Part shown: piece by piece, positions 55,645 to 64,000 of the stretch | How the letters are laid out: every line of letters begins with the position of its first letter | How positions within the stretch are numbered: the stretch's first letter is position 1 | NCBI GenBank assembly: GCA_008125075.1 | Contig: VLTH01000002.1 | Location: 695,605 to 759,604 of the forward strand | Direction: 5' to 3' | Length of the DNA: 64,000 nt | DNA from: Acetivibrio alkalicellulosi | GTDB taxonomy: Bacteria; Bacillota; Clostridia; Acetivibrionales; Acetivibrionaceae | Made by a program: the position numbers and the translations under genes | Notes under the pieces: generated by a model | The model's input: the letters and a program-made list of their open reading frames with translations, nothing else | Databases searched by the model: none | What the model was told of the DNA's origin: nothing

Positions 55645-57441
55645 ATGGGATATATTTTTTTAGGGGTATATAGTAAGTTAAGAAATAAAGTTTTAAATAT
55701 GAGTATAAATACTAAAATTACTCTATTTTATTTTGTATTTATTGCTTTTACAGTTTGTATTAGCGTTTTTCTTTATACAAAAATTCATCTTAATGTTATG
55801 AAGGATAAATTAAGTGAAGTATCAATGCAGACTCTTTTTTCAATCAATTCAAATTTAAACTCAACAATAGGCAGTATAAATAACTATTCTAAAATGATAA
55901 TATCTAATAAAGCCGTACGCGAAGCTTTGCTTGATGAACATTTTATTGATTTTCATAAAGCAAAAGAGGCAAATGATTATCTCATGAGACTTATTGAAGA
56001 AATACCTACCATGTCATCTATATATATATTTGACATCAGTGGGAATCGACGAGCTGCAGCAGATAAAAGGTCGGTTATGTGGATGAAGATTAGAAATGTT
56101 AGAAAAGCCCACTGGTTTAAAAGTGTTAATGAGTTAAGGGGAGCATATATTTTAGAACTAAATGCTGGAGATATATTTTATAATACACCAGATAATAATT
56201 TTGTTTCATTGATTAGAATGATTAGGGATATTGATTCTCAAGAACCTATAGGTTATATGGTTATTAATATATCAGAAAAAGTTTTTGTTGATTCATTTGA
56301 AAGAATTATTGATAAATCTGATATGGAAATTATTTTACTTGATAAAAATAATAATGCAGTTATGTCTAATAATAACAAGGAAAAGTACCACTTAGATGAA
56401 TTTATTTTAGCAGCTGAAAATGAGGGGTATTACTCAAAGGTTACTAATATTGAGAACAAGCAATATATACAATCTATCGTAACAATGGAAAGACACGGAT
56501 GGAAAATAATAAGTCTAATTCCATTTGAACTAATGTCTGATGAATCAAAATCTTTAAGTATTATCACTTTTATTATAATACTTCTAAATGGAATTATACT
56601 GTTTATTGGTTCAATTTTAATATCAAAAATGATTACAAAACCAGTTAAAAAACTTATTAAGGCTATGAAAAAAATTGAAAATAGAGAGTTTAAGATGGTC
56701 AATATAAAATCTGGAAAAGATGAGATAGGTAAGCTTAAAGAAGGCTATAATATGATGATTAAAGAAATACAAAATCTTTTACAAAAGACTATTGAAGAGC
56801 AAAAAATAAAGCGTAAAGCAGAGCTGAATGTTTTACAGGCACAAGTAAAACCTCATTTTCTATATAATACTTTAGATGCTATGGGTTACCTTGCTTTATC
56901 AGGGAAAAATGATGAGTTGTATGAGGGACTTGAAGCTTTAGGTAGTTACTATAGAAATAGCCTTAGCAAAGGAAAAGAAGTTATAACTATAAAAAAAGAA
57001 ATTGAAATAGTAAAGTCTTATTTAACAATCCAAAAAATTAGATATGGTGACGACTTTTCTGTTATTTATGATATTGATGAAAAAGCTTACCCATACCATA
57101 CATTGAAACTGGTACTTCAGCCTTTAGTGGAGAATGCACTTTATCATGGAATTAAACCTAAAGGAGAGACAGGAATAATAAAAGTTTCAGTTGTATTTCA
57201 AAATGATAGTATCATTATGTCAGTTGAGGATGACGGGATTGGAATGGATGAAGATAAGTTAAATGCTATAACAAAAGACAACATTGATAAAAACAGCTTA
57301 AGTTTTGGTTTGAAGGGAACTATAAAACGTTTGCAATTTTTCTATGGTATTTCTGATGTGTATTCAATAGAAAGTAAAAAGAGAGTGGGTACTAAGGTAT
57401 CTATTATAATTCCATTAGAAAGGGGAGATGGCGATGATTGA
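55645..57441 (+). CDS. Sensor histidine kinase, YesM type
   Basis: Partner of the YesN-type regulator. The 598-residue protein has two membrane helices (about 25-45 and 310-328) enclosing a large extracellular Cache-like sensor, a HAMP linker (KPVKKLIKAMKKIENREF), a His-kinase domain with the phospho-acceptor His404 in QAQVKPHFLYNTLDA, and an ATPase domain (QPLVENALYHGI, DDGIGMDE). The ATG after GTGAGG is preferred to a GTG 12 codons upstream. It overlaps the regulator gene by 8 nt. Confidence 0.94.
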   Translation: MGYIFLGVYSKLRNKVLNMSINTKITLFYFVFIAFTVCISVFLYTKIHLNVMKDKLSEVSMQTLFSINSNLNSTIGSINNYSKMIISNKAVREALLDEHFIDFHKAKEANDYLMRLIEEIPTMSSIYIFDISGNRRAAADKRSVMWMKIRNVRKAHWFKSVNELRGAYILELNAGDIFYNTPDNNFVSLIRMIRDIDSQEPIGYMVINISEKVFVDSFERIIDKSDMEIILLDKNNNAVMSNNNKEKYHLDEFILAAENEGYYSKVTNIENKQYIQSIVTMERHGWKIISLIPFELMSDESKSLSIITFIIILLNGIILFIGSILISKMITKPVKKLIKAMKKIENREFKMVNIKSGKDEIGKLKEGYNMMIKEIQNLLQKTIEEQKIKRKAELNVLQAQVKPHFLYNTLDAMGYLALSGKNDELYEGLEALGSYYRNSLSKGKEVITIKKEIEIVKSYLTIQKIRYGDDFSVIYDIDEKAYPYHTLKLVLQPLVENALYHGIKPKGETGIIKVSVVFQNDSIIMSVEDDGIGMDEDKLNAITKDNIDKNSLSFGLKGTIKRLQFFYGISDVYSIESKKRVGTKVSIIIPLERGDGDD

Positions 57442-59029
57442 TTGTTTATTGAGGGTTATGATTGTGGATGATGAAGAGAAGGAAAGAAATCTTCTTAAAA
57501 TTTGCATTAACTGGAATGAACTTGGCATGGAGATAGTAAGAGAAGCTTCAGGAGGAAGAGAAGCTTTAGACTGTCTAGAAGAAGTTAACCCAGATATAAT
57601 AATTACAGATATAAGGATGCCTTTTATGGACGGTTTGGAATTTAGCAAAACAGTTGTTGAGGCATATCCATACATAAAAGTTATGGTGCTCACAGCTTAT
57701 GAAGAATTTGAGTATGCAAAGGAAGGTATTAAAGCAGGAGTAGCAGACTTCTTACTTAAGCCTATCAAGAGATCAGAGATAAAAAGTGCATTAATCAATA
57801 TTAGAAATAAAATTCAAGCGGAAAGATTACATAAAACCGAGTATGAAAAACTAAAAAAACAGTTGGAAGATAGCTTTAGCTATCTTAAAGAAAAATTTTT
57901 AAATGAACTTATTCAAAAGAGCTATTCTTTAGATGAAATAAAAAATAAGTTATCCTATTTTTCAGTTGACAGCATTGAAAGATACATTAGAATCGCATTG
58001 ATAGAAGCATCTCACCCTGATATAGATATTACAGAAGAACAAAAGGTTCTATTGGAGATGAAATGTACTGAGCTTATAAAGCAGTACTTCAAAGATGATG
58101 AATGCATACATATATTTGTAGATAATAGTGGTAGGAGTGTTATATTAAGTGGTAACAAAGACATTGAACTTGTAGAATGTTGTGAGCAAATCAAGGTAAT
58201 GATTATAAACAGACTAAAATGCTATGTTTCCATTGGAATAGGAAATGAATATAGTGATTTTAAATATATAAAAAAGTCTTACAAGGAAGCATGTGAAGCT
58301 ATAAATTATAAAGTTCTTTTAGGTAAAAACCATATAGTGAGTTTTGAGGATACAAATATAAATCAAGATACATTGGATATAAAACAGGATGATATAAATG
58401 AAATTGGGTTCTTTATAAAAATAGGCATGAGTGAAAAAGCAATTGAAGGGATACAAAAGATTTTTCATAATTTTCACGTTTCAGGATTTAAGTCTATTGA
58501 TCATTTAAGAATAATTACCATAAATATTGTAACTGTTATTTTAAATTCTATTACCGAGTTAGGGCTAGGTTATAATGATGTTTTTGAAAACAGTGTTTTA
58601 CCTTACGACCCCATTATGAAAATTGATAATGTTCCTGAAATGAATGATTATATTACAAAAATGATAACACACATTGTAGATAGGATTAAGAGCATTAGAA
58701 CAAGAAAAACAAATAAGATTGTTAAAGATATAATAGACTATTTGAATGAAAACTTATCAAATTCCCAGTTGTCACTTACTTTAGTTGCAAAAGCTTTTTA
58801 TATGAATTCAAGCTATTTAAGTAGAATATTTAAACAGGAAACAGGACAAACCTTTGTGGAATATTTGACAAAGCTAAGAATTGAAAAGGCGTTAGATTTA
58901 TTTAAAGGAACTGATTTGATGCTCTATGAAGTTGCTGAAAAAATAGGAATACCAGATCCCAATTATTTTGGTAAGTGTTTTAAGAAACATGTGGGGTTAT
59001 CGGTAAATGACTATAAGAAAACTGTTTAA
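57434..59029 (+). CDS. AraC-family response regulator, YesN type
   Basis: The 531-residue protein has a receiver domain (acidic pair near 12-13, Asp59 in ITDIRMP, Lys at LLKPIKR), a long central region, and a C-terminal AraC double helix-turn-helix (about 430-531; SLTLVAKAFYMNSSYLSRIF and YEVAEKIGIPDPNYFGKCF). The ATG spaced 7 nt from GGGGAG is chosen over one two codons earlier that touches it. It should activate the sugar transporter operon that follows. Confidence 0.95.
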   Translation: MIDCLLRVMIVDDEEKERNLLKICINWNELGMEIVREASGGREALDCLEEVNPDIIITDIRMPFMDGLEFSKTVVEAYPYIKVMVLTAYEEFEYAKEGIKAGVADFLLKPIKRSEIKSALINIRNKIQAERLHKTEYEKLKKQLEDSFSYLKEKFLNELIQKSYSLDEIKNKLSYFSVDSIERYIRIALIEASHPDIDITEEQKVLLEMKCTELIKQYFKDDECIHIFVDNSGRSVILSGNKDIELVECCEQIKVMIINRLKCYVSIGIGNEYSDFKYIKKSYKEACEAINYKVLLGKNHIVSFEDTNINQDTLDIKQDDINEIGFFIKIGMSEKAIEGIQKIFHNFHVSGFKSIDHLRIITINIVTVILNSITELGLGYNDVFENSVLPYDPIMKIDNVPEMNDYITKMITHIVDRIKSIRTRKTNKIVKDIIDYLNENLSNSQLSLTLVAKAFYMNSSYLSRIFKQETGQTFVEYLTKLRIEKALDLFKGTDLMLYEVAEKIGIPDPNYFGKCFKKHVGLSVNDYKKTV

Positions 59030-59214
59030 TGATTAGTTAAAACTTATTTCACATTTCACCAGTTCACTTCTGGTAAAATAATTACTCTTTTGAGTAAAAT
59101 CTGTGCGTTCAAATACTTTTGTAGACGCAGTATTATAAATATGTAAGGGATAGATGAGATATTACTTCGGATATTTCAAAATTCCAAACTATTCTAATTA
59201 GGGGAGGTTGTAAT

Positions 59215-60522
59215 ATGAACAGGTTTATGTCAAAAGTTTTATGTGGTGTTTTGACTGGTGGACTGATGTTTTCACTGATGGCTTGTGACACTAGTGAAAA
59301 AATCAGTACAGGGGGAGAAGTTGAATCTGGTTATTCAGACAAGAAAGTGACATTAACATTATCTCATATTTGGGCAGCAGATAGCGAAACTCAAAAAAAG
59401 CCTTTTGAACAAATTCTAAAAGACTATCAAATTGAAAACCCTCATGTAAAAATTGTAGTAGACGCAGTTGAAAATGAGATCTATAAAACAAAGATTAAAA
59501 CATCTATTTCTGCAAATGAGGCTCCGGACATATTCTTTACATGGGGCGCAGGTTTTGCAAAACCTTTTGTAAGTTCAAACAGTGTTTTAGCTCTCGATGA
59601 TTACTTAAATGACGGTACGAAAGACAGAATATATGAAGGTACAATGGAGAATTTCACATATGAGGGTAAGATATATGGCTTACCAATGTATATGTGGACA
59701 GCGGTACTATATTGTAACTCAGAACTTTTTGAAAAATATGACGTAAAGATTCCAGATACTTATGATGAATTATTAGAAGCTGTCGATGTATTTAATGAAA
59801 ATGGTATTATTCCCATTACATGTGGTGAAAAGGAAAGATGGCCAGGAATGTTTTTTCAAAATATCTTAGCTATTCGTACAGCTGGAGTTCAATTATCAAA
59901 TAAGGCACTAAATAAAGAAGCATCATTTAATCAAACTGCATTTATTGAATCAGCTGAAAGGCTAGAAGAACTTGTCAAAAGAGGGGCCTTTGATAAATCA
60001 GTTATGGCTTTGACAAAGGATGAATCAGAAGCAGATTTTATGATGGGCAAAGTTGCCATGTACTATATGGGCAATTGGGCAGCGGGCTCGTGGGATGCAG
60101 AGGATAGTTTAATAAAGGGAAACGTTGTATGCAAAAATTTTCCTTCCATAGAGGGTGCTAGCGGTGACCCAAATGGGTTTTTAGGAGGATCAATTGAGAC
60201 TTTTATGATTAATGCCAATACCAAGGAAAAAGAAGAAGCTGTTAAGCTTGTTAAGTACATTACTGAAAAAATGTCATATCAGGCAACAGAAGTTGGTTTT
60301 GGTTTACCAGCTTGGAAAGGGGATGTTGATAAGTCAAAAATATATCCAACAAATGCTCAGATTTTTGAATTAGTCAAGGATGCTACAGGATATGTTCTTG
60401 CGTGGGATACATTTTTAGAAGGTGCCGATGCTGATACTCATAAAAATCTAGTAGCAGAGATATTTGCAGGTACAATAACTCCTGAAAAGTTTGCAGAAGA
60501 AATGCAGAAGTTGAATGAGTAA
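59215..60522 (+). CDS. Carbohydrate ABC transporter substrate-binding lipoprotein
   Basis: The 435-residue protein has a lipoprotein signal ending in LMAC (Cys24) and a family 1 extracellular solute-binding fold (WAADSETQKKPFEQILKDY at the start, NEAPDIFFTWGAGF, GLPMYMWTAVLYCNSELFEK and MYYMGNWAAGSW). It binds a sugar or oligosaccharide at the cell surface for the two permeases downstream. GGGAGG precedes the ATG. The 185-nt gap from the regulator has short hairpins (ACCAG/CTGGT near 59060) but no clear promoter to me. Confidence 0.94.
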   Translation: MNRFMSKVLCGVLTGGLMFSLMACDTSEKISTGGEVESGYSDKKVTLTLSHIWAADSETQKKPFEQILKDYQIENPHVKIVVDAVENEIYKTKIKTSISANEAPDIFFTWGAGFAKPFVSSNSVLALDDYLNDGTKDRIYEGTMENFTYEGKIYGLPMYMWTAVLYCNSELFEKYDVKIPDTYDELLEAVDVFNENGIIPITCGEKERWPGMFFQNILAIRTAGVQLSNKALNKEASFNQTAFIESAERLEELVKRGAFDKSVMALTKDESEADFMMGKVAMYYMGNWAAGSWDAEDSLIKGNVVCKNFPSIEGASGDPNGFLGGSIETFMINANTKEKEEAVKLVKYITEKMSYQATEVGFGLPAWKGDVDKSKIYPTNAQIFELVKDATGYVLAWDTFLEGADADTHKNLVAEIFAGTITPEKFAEEMQKLNE

Positions 60523-60566
60523 AAGAGAGACTTTTAAAGAAATATAGTAAATATTTGTATAAATTT

Positions 60567-61023
60567 TTTAGGAGCAATGAAATATAACTCAGCTATAGTT
60601 TAATCTACAGTATTTATTCTAAATAGTCTACATATAAAAATCAAAATAATAATTTCTGCTATGGTTAGTTTAATCCACAACATTATTTATATTCTAATAG
60701 TCTACATACAAAATCAAAATAATAGTTTCTGTTATACTATAATCTACAACATTATTATAATCTAGATATCCAACATGCAAAATCAAAATAATAATTTCTG
60801 TTATAGTTTAATCCACAACATTATTTATATTCTATATAGCCAAACATACAAAAATCAAAATAATAATTTCTACTATAGTTTAATCCACAACATTATTATA
60901 TTCTATATAGCCAAACATACAAAAAAATTTAAATAATAACTTTTTAATATAATTTAATCTCCTACATTGTTAGTTCAAAACAGTTTACTTAAAAACTGAA
61001 GTTATATTTCATTTGTTCCTAAA
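60567..61023. repeat. Tandem array of ~70-bp units bounded by inverted repeats
   Basis: The left arm TTTAGGAGCAATGAAATATA (on to 60592) and the right arm (60996-61023) are inverted copies differing by one substitution and two indels. Between them, units headed by AATCAAAATAATAATTTCTG start at 60639, 60712, 60781 and 60853, with a degenerate one near 60926, so the period is 69-73 bp. Each unit contains TTTAATCCACAACATTATT and a TCTATATAGCCAAACATACA-like block. There is no ORF. It fills the gap between the binding protein and permease genes. Confidence 0.88.
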
Positions 61024-61057
61024 ATGCTTTTGCAAAATTTTGTATTGGGGTGAAATG

Positions 61058-61945
61058 ATGGATAGAGTAATGAGCAATAAAATTACAATAATGATTATGG
61101 TTTTGCCAGCCTTTATTATTTTTGCAGCAATTGTTATAGCACCAATATTTCTTTCAGGGTACTACAGTTTATTGCGATGGGATGGATTTGGAAAACCTGA
61201 ATTTATCGGGATTCAAAACTATATTAGATTATTAACTGATAATTCAGGGGTGTTTGGAAAGTCTATGATGAATTCGTTAATTCTCGTAGCATTATCAGTT
61301 TTTATACAACTTCCTATTGCATTGATACTGGCTTTAATTCTATCTACGGGAATAAAGGGTGAAAGTTTTTATAGAACAGTATTTTTTATACCAGTAATAA
61401 TATCAACTGTTGTTGTAGGGCAGCTTTGGATGAAAGTATACCACCCCTCATATGGATTACTCAATACTTTACTAAATAATATAGGTCTTGGTTCTTATGC
61501 GAGAGCATGGTTAGGTGATACAAAGACATCCCTAATGGCAGCTTTTGTACCTATTGTGTGGCAGTACATTGGTTATCACATGCTGTTGATGTACTCATCA
61601 ATAAAAACAATACCTGAAGAAATATTTGAGGCAGCAAAGATAGATGGTGCATCGTACTTAAAAACATTTTTTAGAATTACAATACCTCTTATAAAGCCCA
61701 TTATTAAAGTTTGTGTCATTATAGCAATAATAGGCTCGCTAAAGGTTTTTGATTTGGTATATATACTTACAAATGGTGGACCTGTTCACTCAAGCGAAGT
61801 TCCAAGTACATTAATGTATAATACTATATTTGAAAGGTACATGTATGGATCGGGAAGTGCTATGGCTATTGTTATCATTCTAAGTTGTCTTTTGATAACT
61901 TTGGTAGTACAAAAATTCTTCAAAGTTGATAACTATACGTACTGA
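61058..61945 (+). CDS. Carbohydrate ABC transporter permease, MalF type
   Basis: The 295-residue membrane protein has six helices and the EAA loop (EEIFEAAKIDGASYLKTFFRITIPLIKP; core EAAKIDGAS) that contacts the ATPase. The second ATG in GGGGTGAAATGATG has the better spacing. It follows the binding protein gene after a 535-nt repeat-filled gap. No ATPase gene is present in the cluster, so a shared MsmX-type ATPase is expected. Confidence 0.94.
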   Translation: MDRVMSNKITIMIMVLPAFIIFAAIVIAPIFLSGYYSLLRWDGFGKPEFIGIQNYIRLLTDNSGVFGKSMMNSLILVALSVFIQLPIALILALILSTGIKGESFYRTVFFIPVIISTVVVGQLWMKVYHPSYGLLNTLLNNIGLGSYARAWLGDTKTSLMAAFVPIVWQYIGYHMLLMYSSIKTIPEEIFEAAKIDGASYLKTFFRITIPLIKPIIKVCVIIAIIGSLKVFDLVYILTNGGPVHSSEVPSTLMYNTIFERYMYGSGSAMAIVIILSCLLITLVVQKFFKVDNYTY

Positions 61946-61975
61946 TATTGAAATCTTCAAATGGGGGGTGGGAAA

Positions 61976-62851
61976 ATGATCAATTCGAAAAAATCTAAAA
62001 TGAGAAATAGTCTTTCGGGATTTAGGGGAAAAAAAGTTGGGAAATTTTTTATAAATATATTTTTAATTATATTTACTATTATTCAAATTTTTCCACTTAT
62101 ATGGCTGGTGTTATTTTCATTAAAAAGCAATTCTGAGATTTTTGGAGGTAATATTATAGGACTTCCAGCAAAATTTTTATGGGAGAACTACCGACAGGCT
62201 TTTGTAGGTGGAAAAGTTGGATTGTATTTTATAAATAGCTTTATTGTTACGGGGTTAACAATTGTATTTTCGGGTATTTTAGCAAGTATGGCTTCTTATG
62301 CAATAGCGAGAATGAAATGGTTTTTTAGTAAAACTGTATTGATGATTTTTTTAGCAGGAATGATGATACCTATTCATGCTGCATTATTGCCACTATTTAT
62401 AATTCTTAAAAATCTAAACATTTTAAATTCTCCTCTGGCATTAATAATACCCTATACGGCATTTGCCTTACCTATTGCAATTTTTGTTCTTACAACATTT
62501 TTAAGAACTATACCAAGGGAGCTTGAAGAAGCTGCATTGCTAGACGGATGTAATGTTTATCAGGTTTTCTTCAAAATAATATTACCTATTTTAAAACCTG
62601 CTTTAGCCACAGTTTCAATACTCACATACATAGCATCGTGGAATGAATTAATGTTTGCAGTAACATTTATATCAAAGGAACAATACAGGACTTTAACTGT
62701 AGGAATTATGTCCATGGTTGGACAGTATTCAACTAATTGGGGACCAATAGGAGCAGGCCTAGTAATAGCAACACTTCCGACAATAGTAATTTATATTATG
62801 CTTAGCAAACAAGTACAAAAGAGTTTAATATCCGGTTCAGTAAAAGGATAG
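61976..62851 (+). CDS. Carbohydrate ABC transporter permease, MalG type
   Basis: The 291-residue partner permease has six helices and the EAA motif EEAALLDGCNVYQVFFKIIL (core EAALLDG). The ATG after GGGGGGTGGG is preferred over one five codons earlier. It ends the sugar transporter operon; a hairpin terminator lies about 110 nt downstream. Confidence 0.94.
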   Translation: MINSKKSKMRNSLSGFRGKKVGKFFINIFLIIFTIIQIFPLIWLVLFSLKSNSEIFGGNIIGLPAKFLWENYRQAFVGGKVGLYFINSFIVTGLTIVFSGILASMASYAIARMKWFFSKTVLMIFLAGMMIPIHAALLPLFIILKNLNILNSPLALIIPYTAFALPIAIFVLTTFLRTIPRELEEAALLDGCNVYQVFFKIILPILKPALATVSILTYIASWNELMFAVTFISKEQYRTLTVGIMSMVGQYSTNWGPIGAGLVIATLPTIVIYIMLSKQVQKSLISGSVKG

Positions 62852-62964
62852 TAGAAATGAAGGGATAATTTTGAAATCTATATTTATCAGGGAGTTTATA
62901 TATAAAATATTTACAAGCATGCATAAAATTCCTCTTTAAACTTATGCAATTTTAAATTGCTAAT

Positions 62965-63014
62965 TCAGGATTCAGAATATTTAAATCTCCCTGTTCTGAA
63001 TCCTGAACTCTTTT
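62965..63014 (+). terminator. Intrinsic terminator of the sugar ABC operon
   Basis: A perfect 13-bp stem (TCAGGATTCAGAA 62965-62977 with TTCTGAATCCTGA 62994-63006) has a 16-nt loop and is followed by ACTCTTTT. Confidence 0.85.
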
Positions 63015-63074
63015 ACAAGCACTGCTACAAGTTGATTTGAAGAAAAATGTTTATCAAAAAATAAACTTTATCTA

Positions 63075-63163
63075 CAATGCTTCTTCTGTATTTTTTCATT
63101 TTTGTTACACACGCCATGTTAACATGGGTGCATATTTTTCTTCACATTTGTTACATGCACCCC
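63075..63163. repeat. Remnant ends of the MITE-like repeat
   Basis: CATTTTTGTTACACACGCC (to about 63113) and TTCACATTTGTTACATGCAC (to 63163) are complements of the left ends of copies A and D. GGGTGCATATTTTTC at 63126 is joined directly to the second, as if the interior had been deleted between the inverted ends. Confidence 0.7.
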
Positions 63164-63178
63164 GACTTTTGTCAGCCC

Positions 63179-63207
63179 TTGACACTTATTATAAGATATA
63201 TTAATAT
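63179..63207 (+). promoter_or_regulatory. Sigma-A promoter of proS
   Basis: TTGACA 63179-63184 and TAATAT 63202-63207 are spaced by 17 nt, with a predicted start near 63214, just before the T-box leader. Confidence 0.75.
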
Positions 63208-63213
63208 TAATAT

Positions 63214-63438
63214 AATAATAAAGATCAATGAAAGGACTACGAAAGATTAGGGTTTAAAGAGAATGGAGTTTATGGCTGAGAGACTCCTAAAACCAACACT
63301 TTCTTCCCATCCTGGAGATGCAGTTGATGAGGCTGCCGAAGGTGCCACGTTAAAGGCACATAAGAGTCGGGTTTTACCAAGTTGGGTGGTACCGCGGATT
63401 AATAATACTCCGTCCCATTATTTAGGGGGGAGTTTTTT
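63214..63438 (+). promoter_or_regulatory. T-box leader controlling proS
   Basis: The diagnostic T-box sequence GGGTGGTACCGCGG lies at 63384-63397, and CGTCCCA after it can form the antiterminator. The competing terminator is ACTCC (63407-63411) with GGAGT (63429-63433) plus inner CCC/GGG pairs, followed by a T-run. Stem I seems short (about 63241-63303; GAAAG/CTTTC, GGAGT/ACTCC). CCA in AACCAACAC is a possible proline specifier. Uncharged tRNA-Pro should favour readthrough into proS. Confidence 0.92.
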
Positions 63439-63466
63439 ATTTTGAAAAAAATAAGGAGGTAAAAAA

Positions 63467-64000
63467 ATGAGAGTATCAAATATGTTTATTCCAACTCTAC
63501 GGGAGGTTCCAGCAGAAGCTGAAATTGCAAGCCACAAACTTATGCTAAGAGCTGGACTTATGAGAAAGCTGGCATCAGGTATTTATTCCTTTTTGCCAAT
63601 GGGATATCGGGTTTTTAGAAAAGTAGAGCAAATTGTAAGAGAAGAGATGGATAGAGCAGGTGCACAGGAACTCATTATGTCTGCACTTTTACCAGCAGAA
63701 GCATATCAGGCATCTGGTAGATGGGAAGTTTTTGGAGCTGAAATGTTTAGATTAAAAGACAGAGGAGGTAGGGAGTTTTGCTTAGGGCCTACTCATGAAG
63801 AAATTTTCACTGAAACGGTAAAAAATGAGACAAGATCTTATAGGTCCCTTCCTCTTACCCTTTATCAGATACAGACTAAATATAGAGATGAGAGAAGACC
63901 TAGATTTGGAGTAATGAGATCAAGGGAATTTGTAATGAAAGATGCCTATAGCTTTGACAGAGACGAGGCAAACCTTGATATATCTTATAAAAAAATGTAT
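63467..64000 (+). CDS. proS: Prolyl-tRNA synthetase, N-terminal part (runs off window)
   Basis: Charges tRNA-Pro. The first 178 residues are visible: [20 protein letters not shown], the motif 1 region [22 protein letters not shown], and the class II motif 2 segment [23 protein letters not shown]. It is the bacterial type with the LGPTHEEIF block before the editing insertion, which lies beyond the window. AAGGAGG precedes the ATG. Confidence 0.97.
   Translation, partial: MRVSNMFIPTLREVPAEAEIASHKLMLRAGLMRKLASGIYSFLPMGYRVFRKVEQIVREEMDRAGAQELIMSALLPAEAYQASGRWEVFGAEMFRLKDRGGREFCLGPTHEEIFTETVKNETRSYRSLPLTLYQIQTKYRDERRPRFGVMRSREFVMKDAYSFDRDEANLDISYKKMY

Noticed and set aside
60639-60995. CRISPR array in the 70-bp repeats
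   Set aside because: The units repeat along their whole length with drift; there is no short constant repeat alternating with unique spacers, and no cas gene is present.
63263-63445. 60-codon gene upstream of proS
   Set aside because: The stretch is the T-box leader, with the diagnostic GGGTGGTACCGCGG and terminator.

Overview
The window is AT-rich, low-GC Gram-positive chromosome, most likely from the class Clostridia. The evidence is the clostridial order of the S10-spc-alpha ribosomal cluster, a KOW gene between map and infA, zinc-type S14, S4 and adenylate kinase, an ECF transporter module, SLH-anchored wall proteins and a T-box before proS. A relative of the Ruminiclostridium/Acetivibrio group is my guess from L17 and L22 architecture; the species cannot be named from this alone.

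Layout. 1-1.9 kb: 3' half of a 23S rRNA gene, 5S rRNA and a terminator. 2.0-3.4 kb: an orphan type II thioesterase and a small lipoprotein. 3.4-20.3 kb: the ribosomal protein supercluster from rpsJ to rplQ with secY, adk, map, a KOW gene, infA and rpoA, preceded by a strong promoter and a structured leader. 20.3-22.9 kb: ecfA1, a convergent methyltransferase and ecfA2. 22.9-47.0 kb: an accessory block that separates ecfA2 from ecfT. It holds a GH3 beta-glucosidase; an alpha-2-macroglobulin with a membrane domain in its middle, next to an SLH-anchored D,D-carboxypeptidase; sfsA; a membrane VWA protein and partner; a two-component system with a DUF2318/Fe-S membrane locus and a Crp-type regulator; amtB-glnK; two tandem TPR membrane paralogues; and a VanX-type dipeptidase. 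47.1-49.8 kb: ecfT, a ROK glucokinase and truA. 50.0-55.2 kb: carD behind two near-perfect sigma-A promoters, ispD, a NatAB-like ABC exporter with a histidine kinase, and ispF on the other strand. 55.6-62.9 kb: a YesM/YesN two-component system with a carbohydrate ABC transporter. 63.2-64 kb: a T-box and the 5' part of proS.

The most interesting points are regulatory or structural. (1) A direct repeat TTCATAAAATCTTCAnA sits exactly 9 nt upstream of a -10 box at three promoters around an OmpR-type regulator, defining a small predicted regulon (autoregulation, DUF2318 protein, DUF2933-like protein). (2) A MITE-like repeat family of about 200 bp with GGGTGCAT-type inverted ends occurs in several intact and decayed copies. 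(3) A 70-bp-period tandem array bounded by 26-28 bp inverted repeats lies inside the sugar ABC operon. (4) The ecf operon is split, and ecfA2 is translationally coupled to a 20-codon leader ORF. (5) An alpha-2-macroglobulin keeps its thioester but carries membrane helices beside its bait-like region. (6) Candidate structured RNA leaders precede rpsJ and rpsM.
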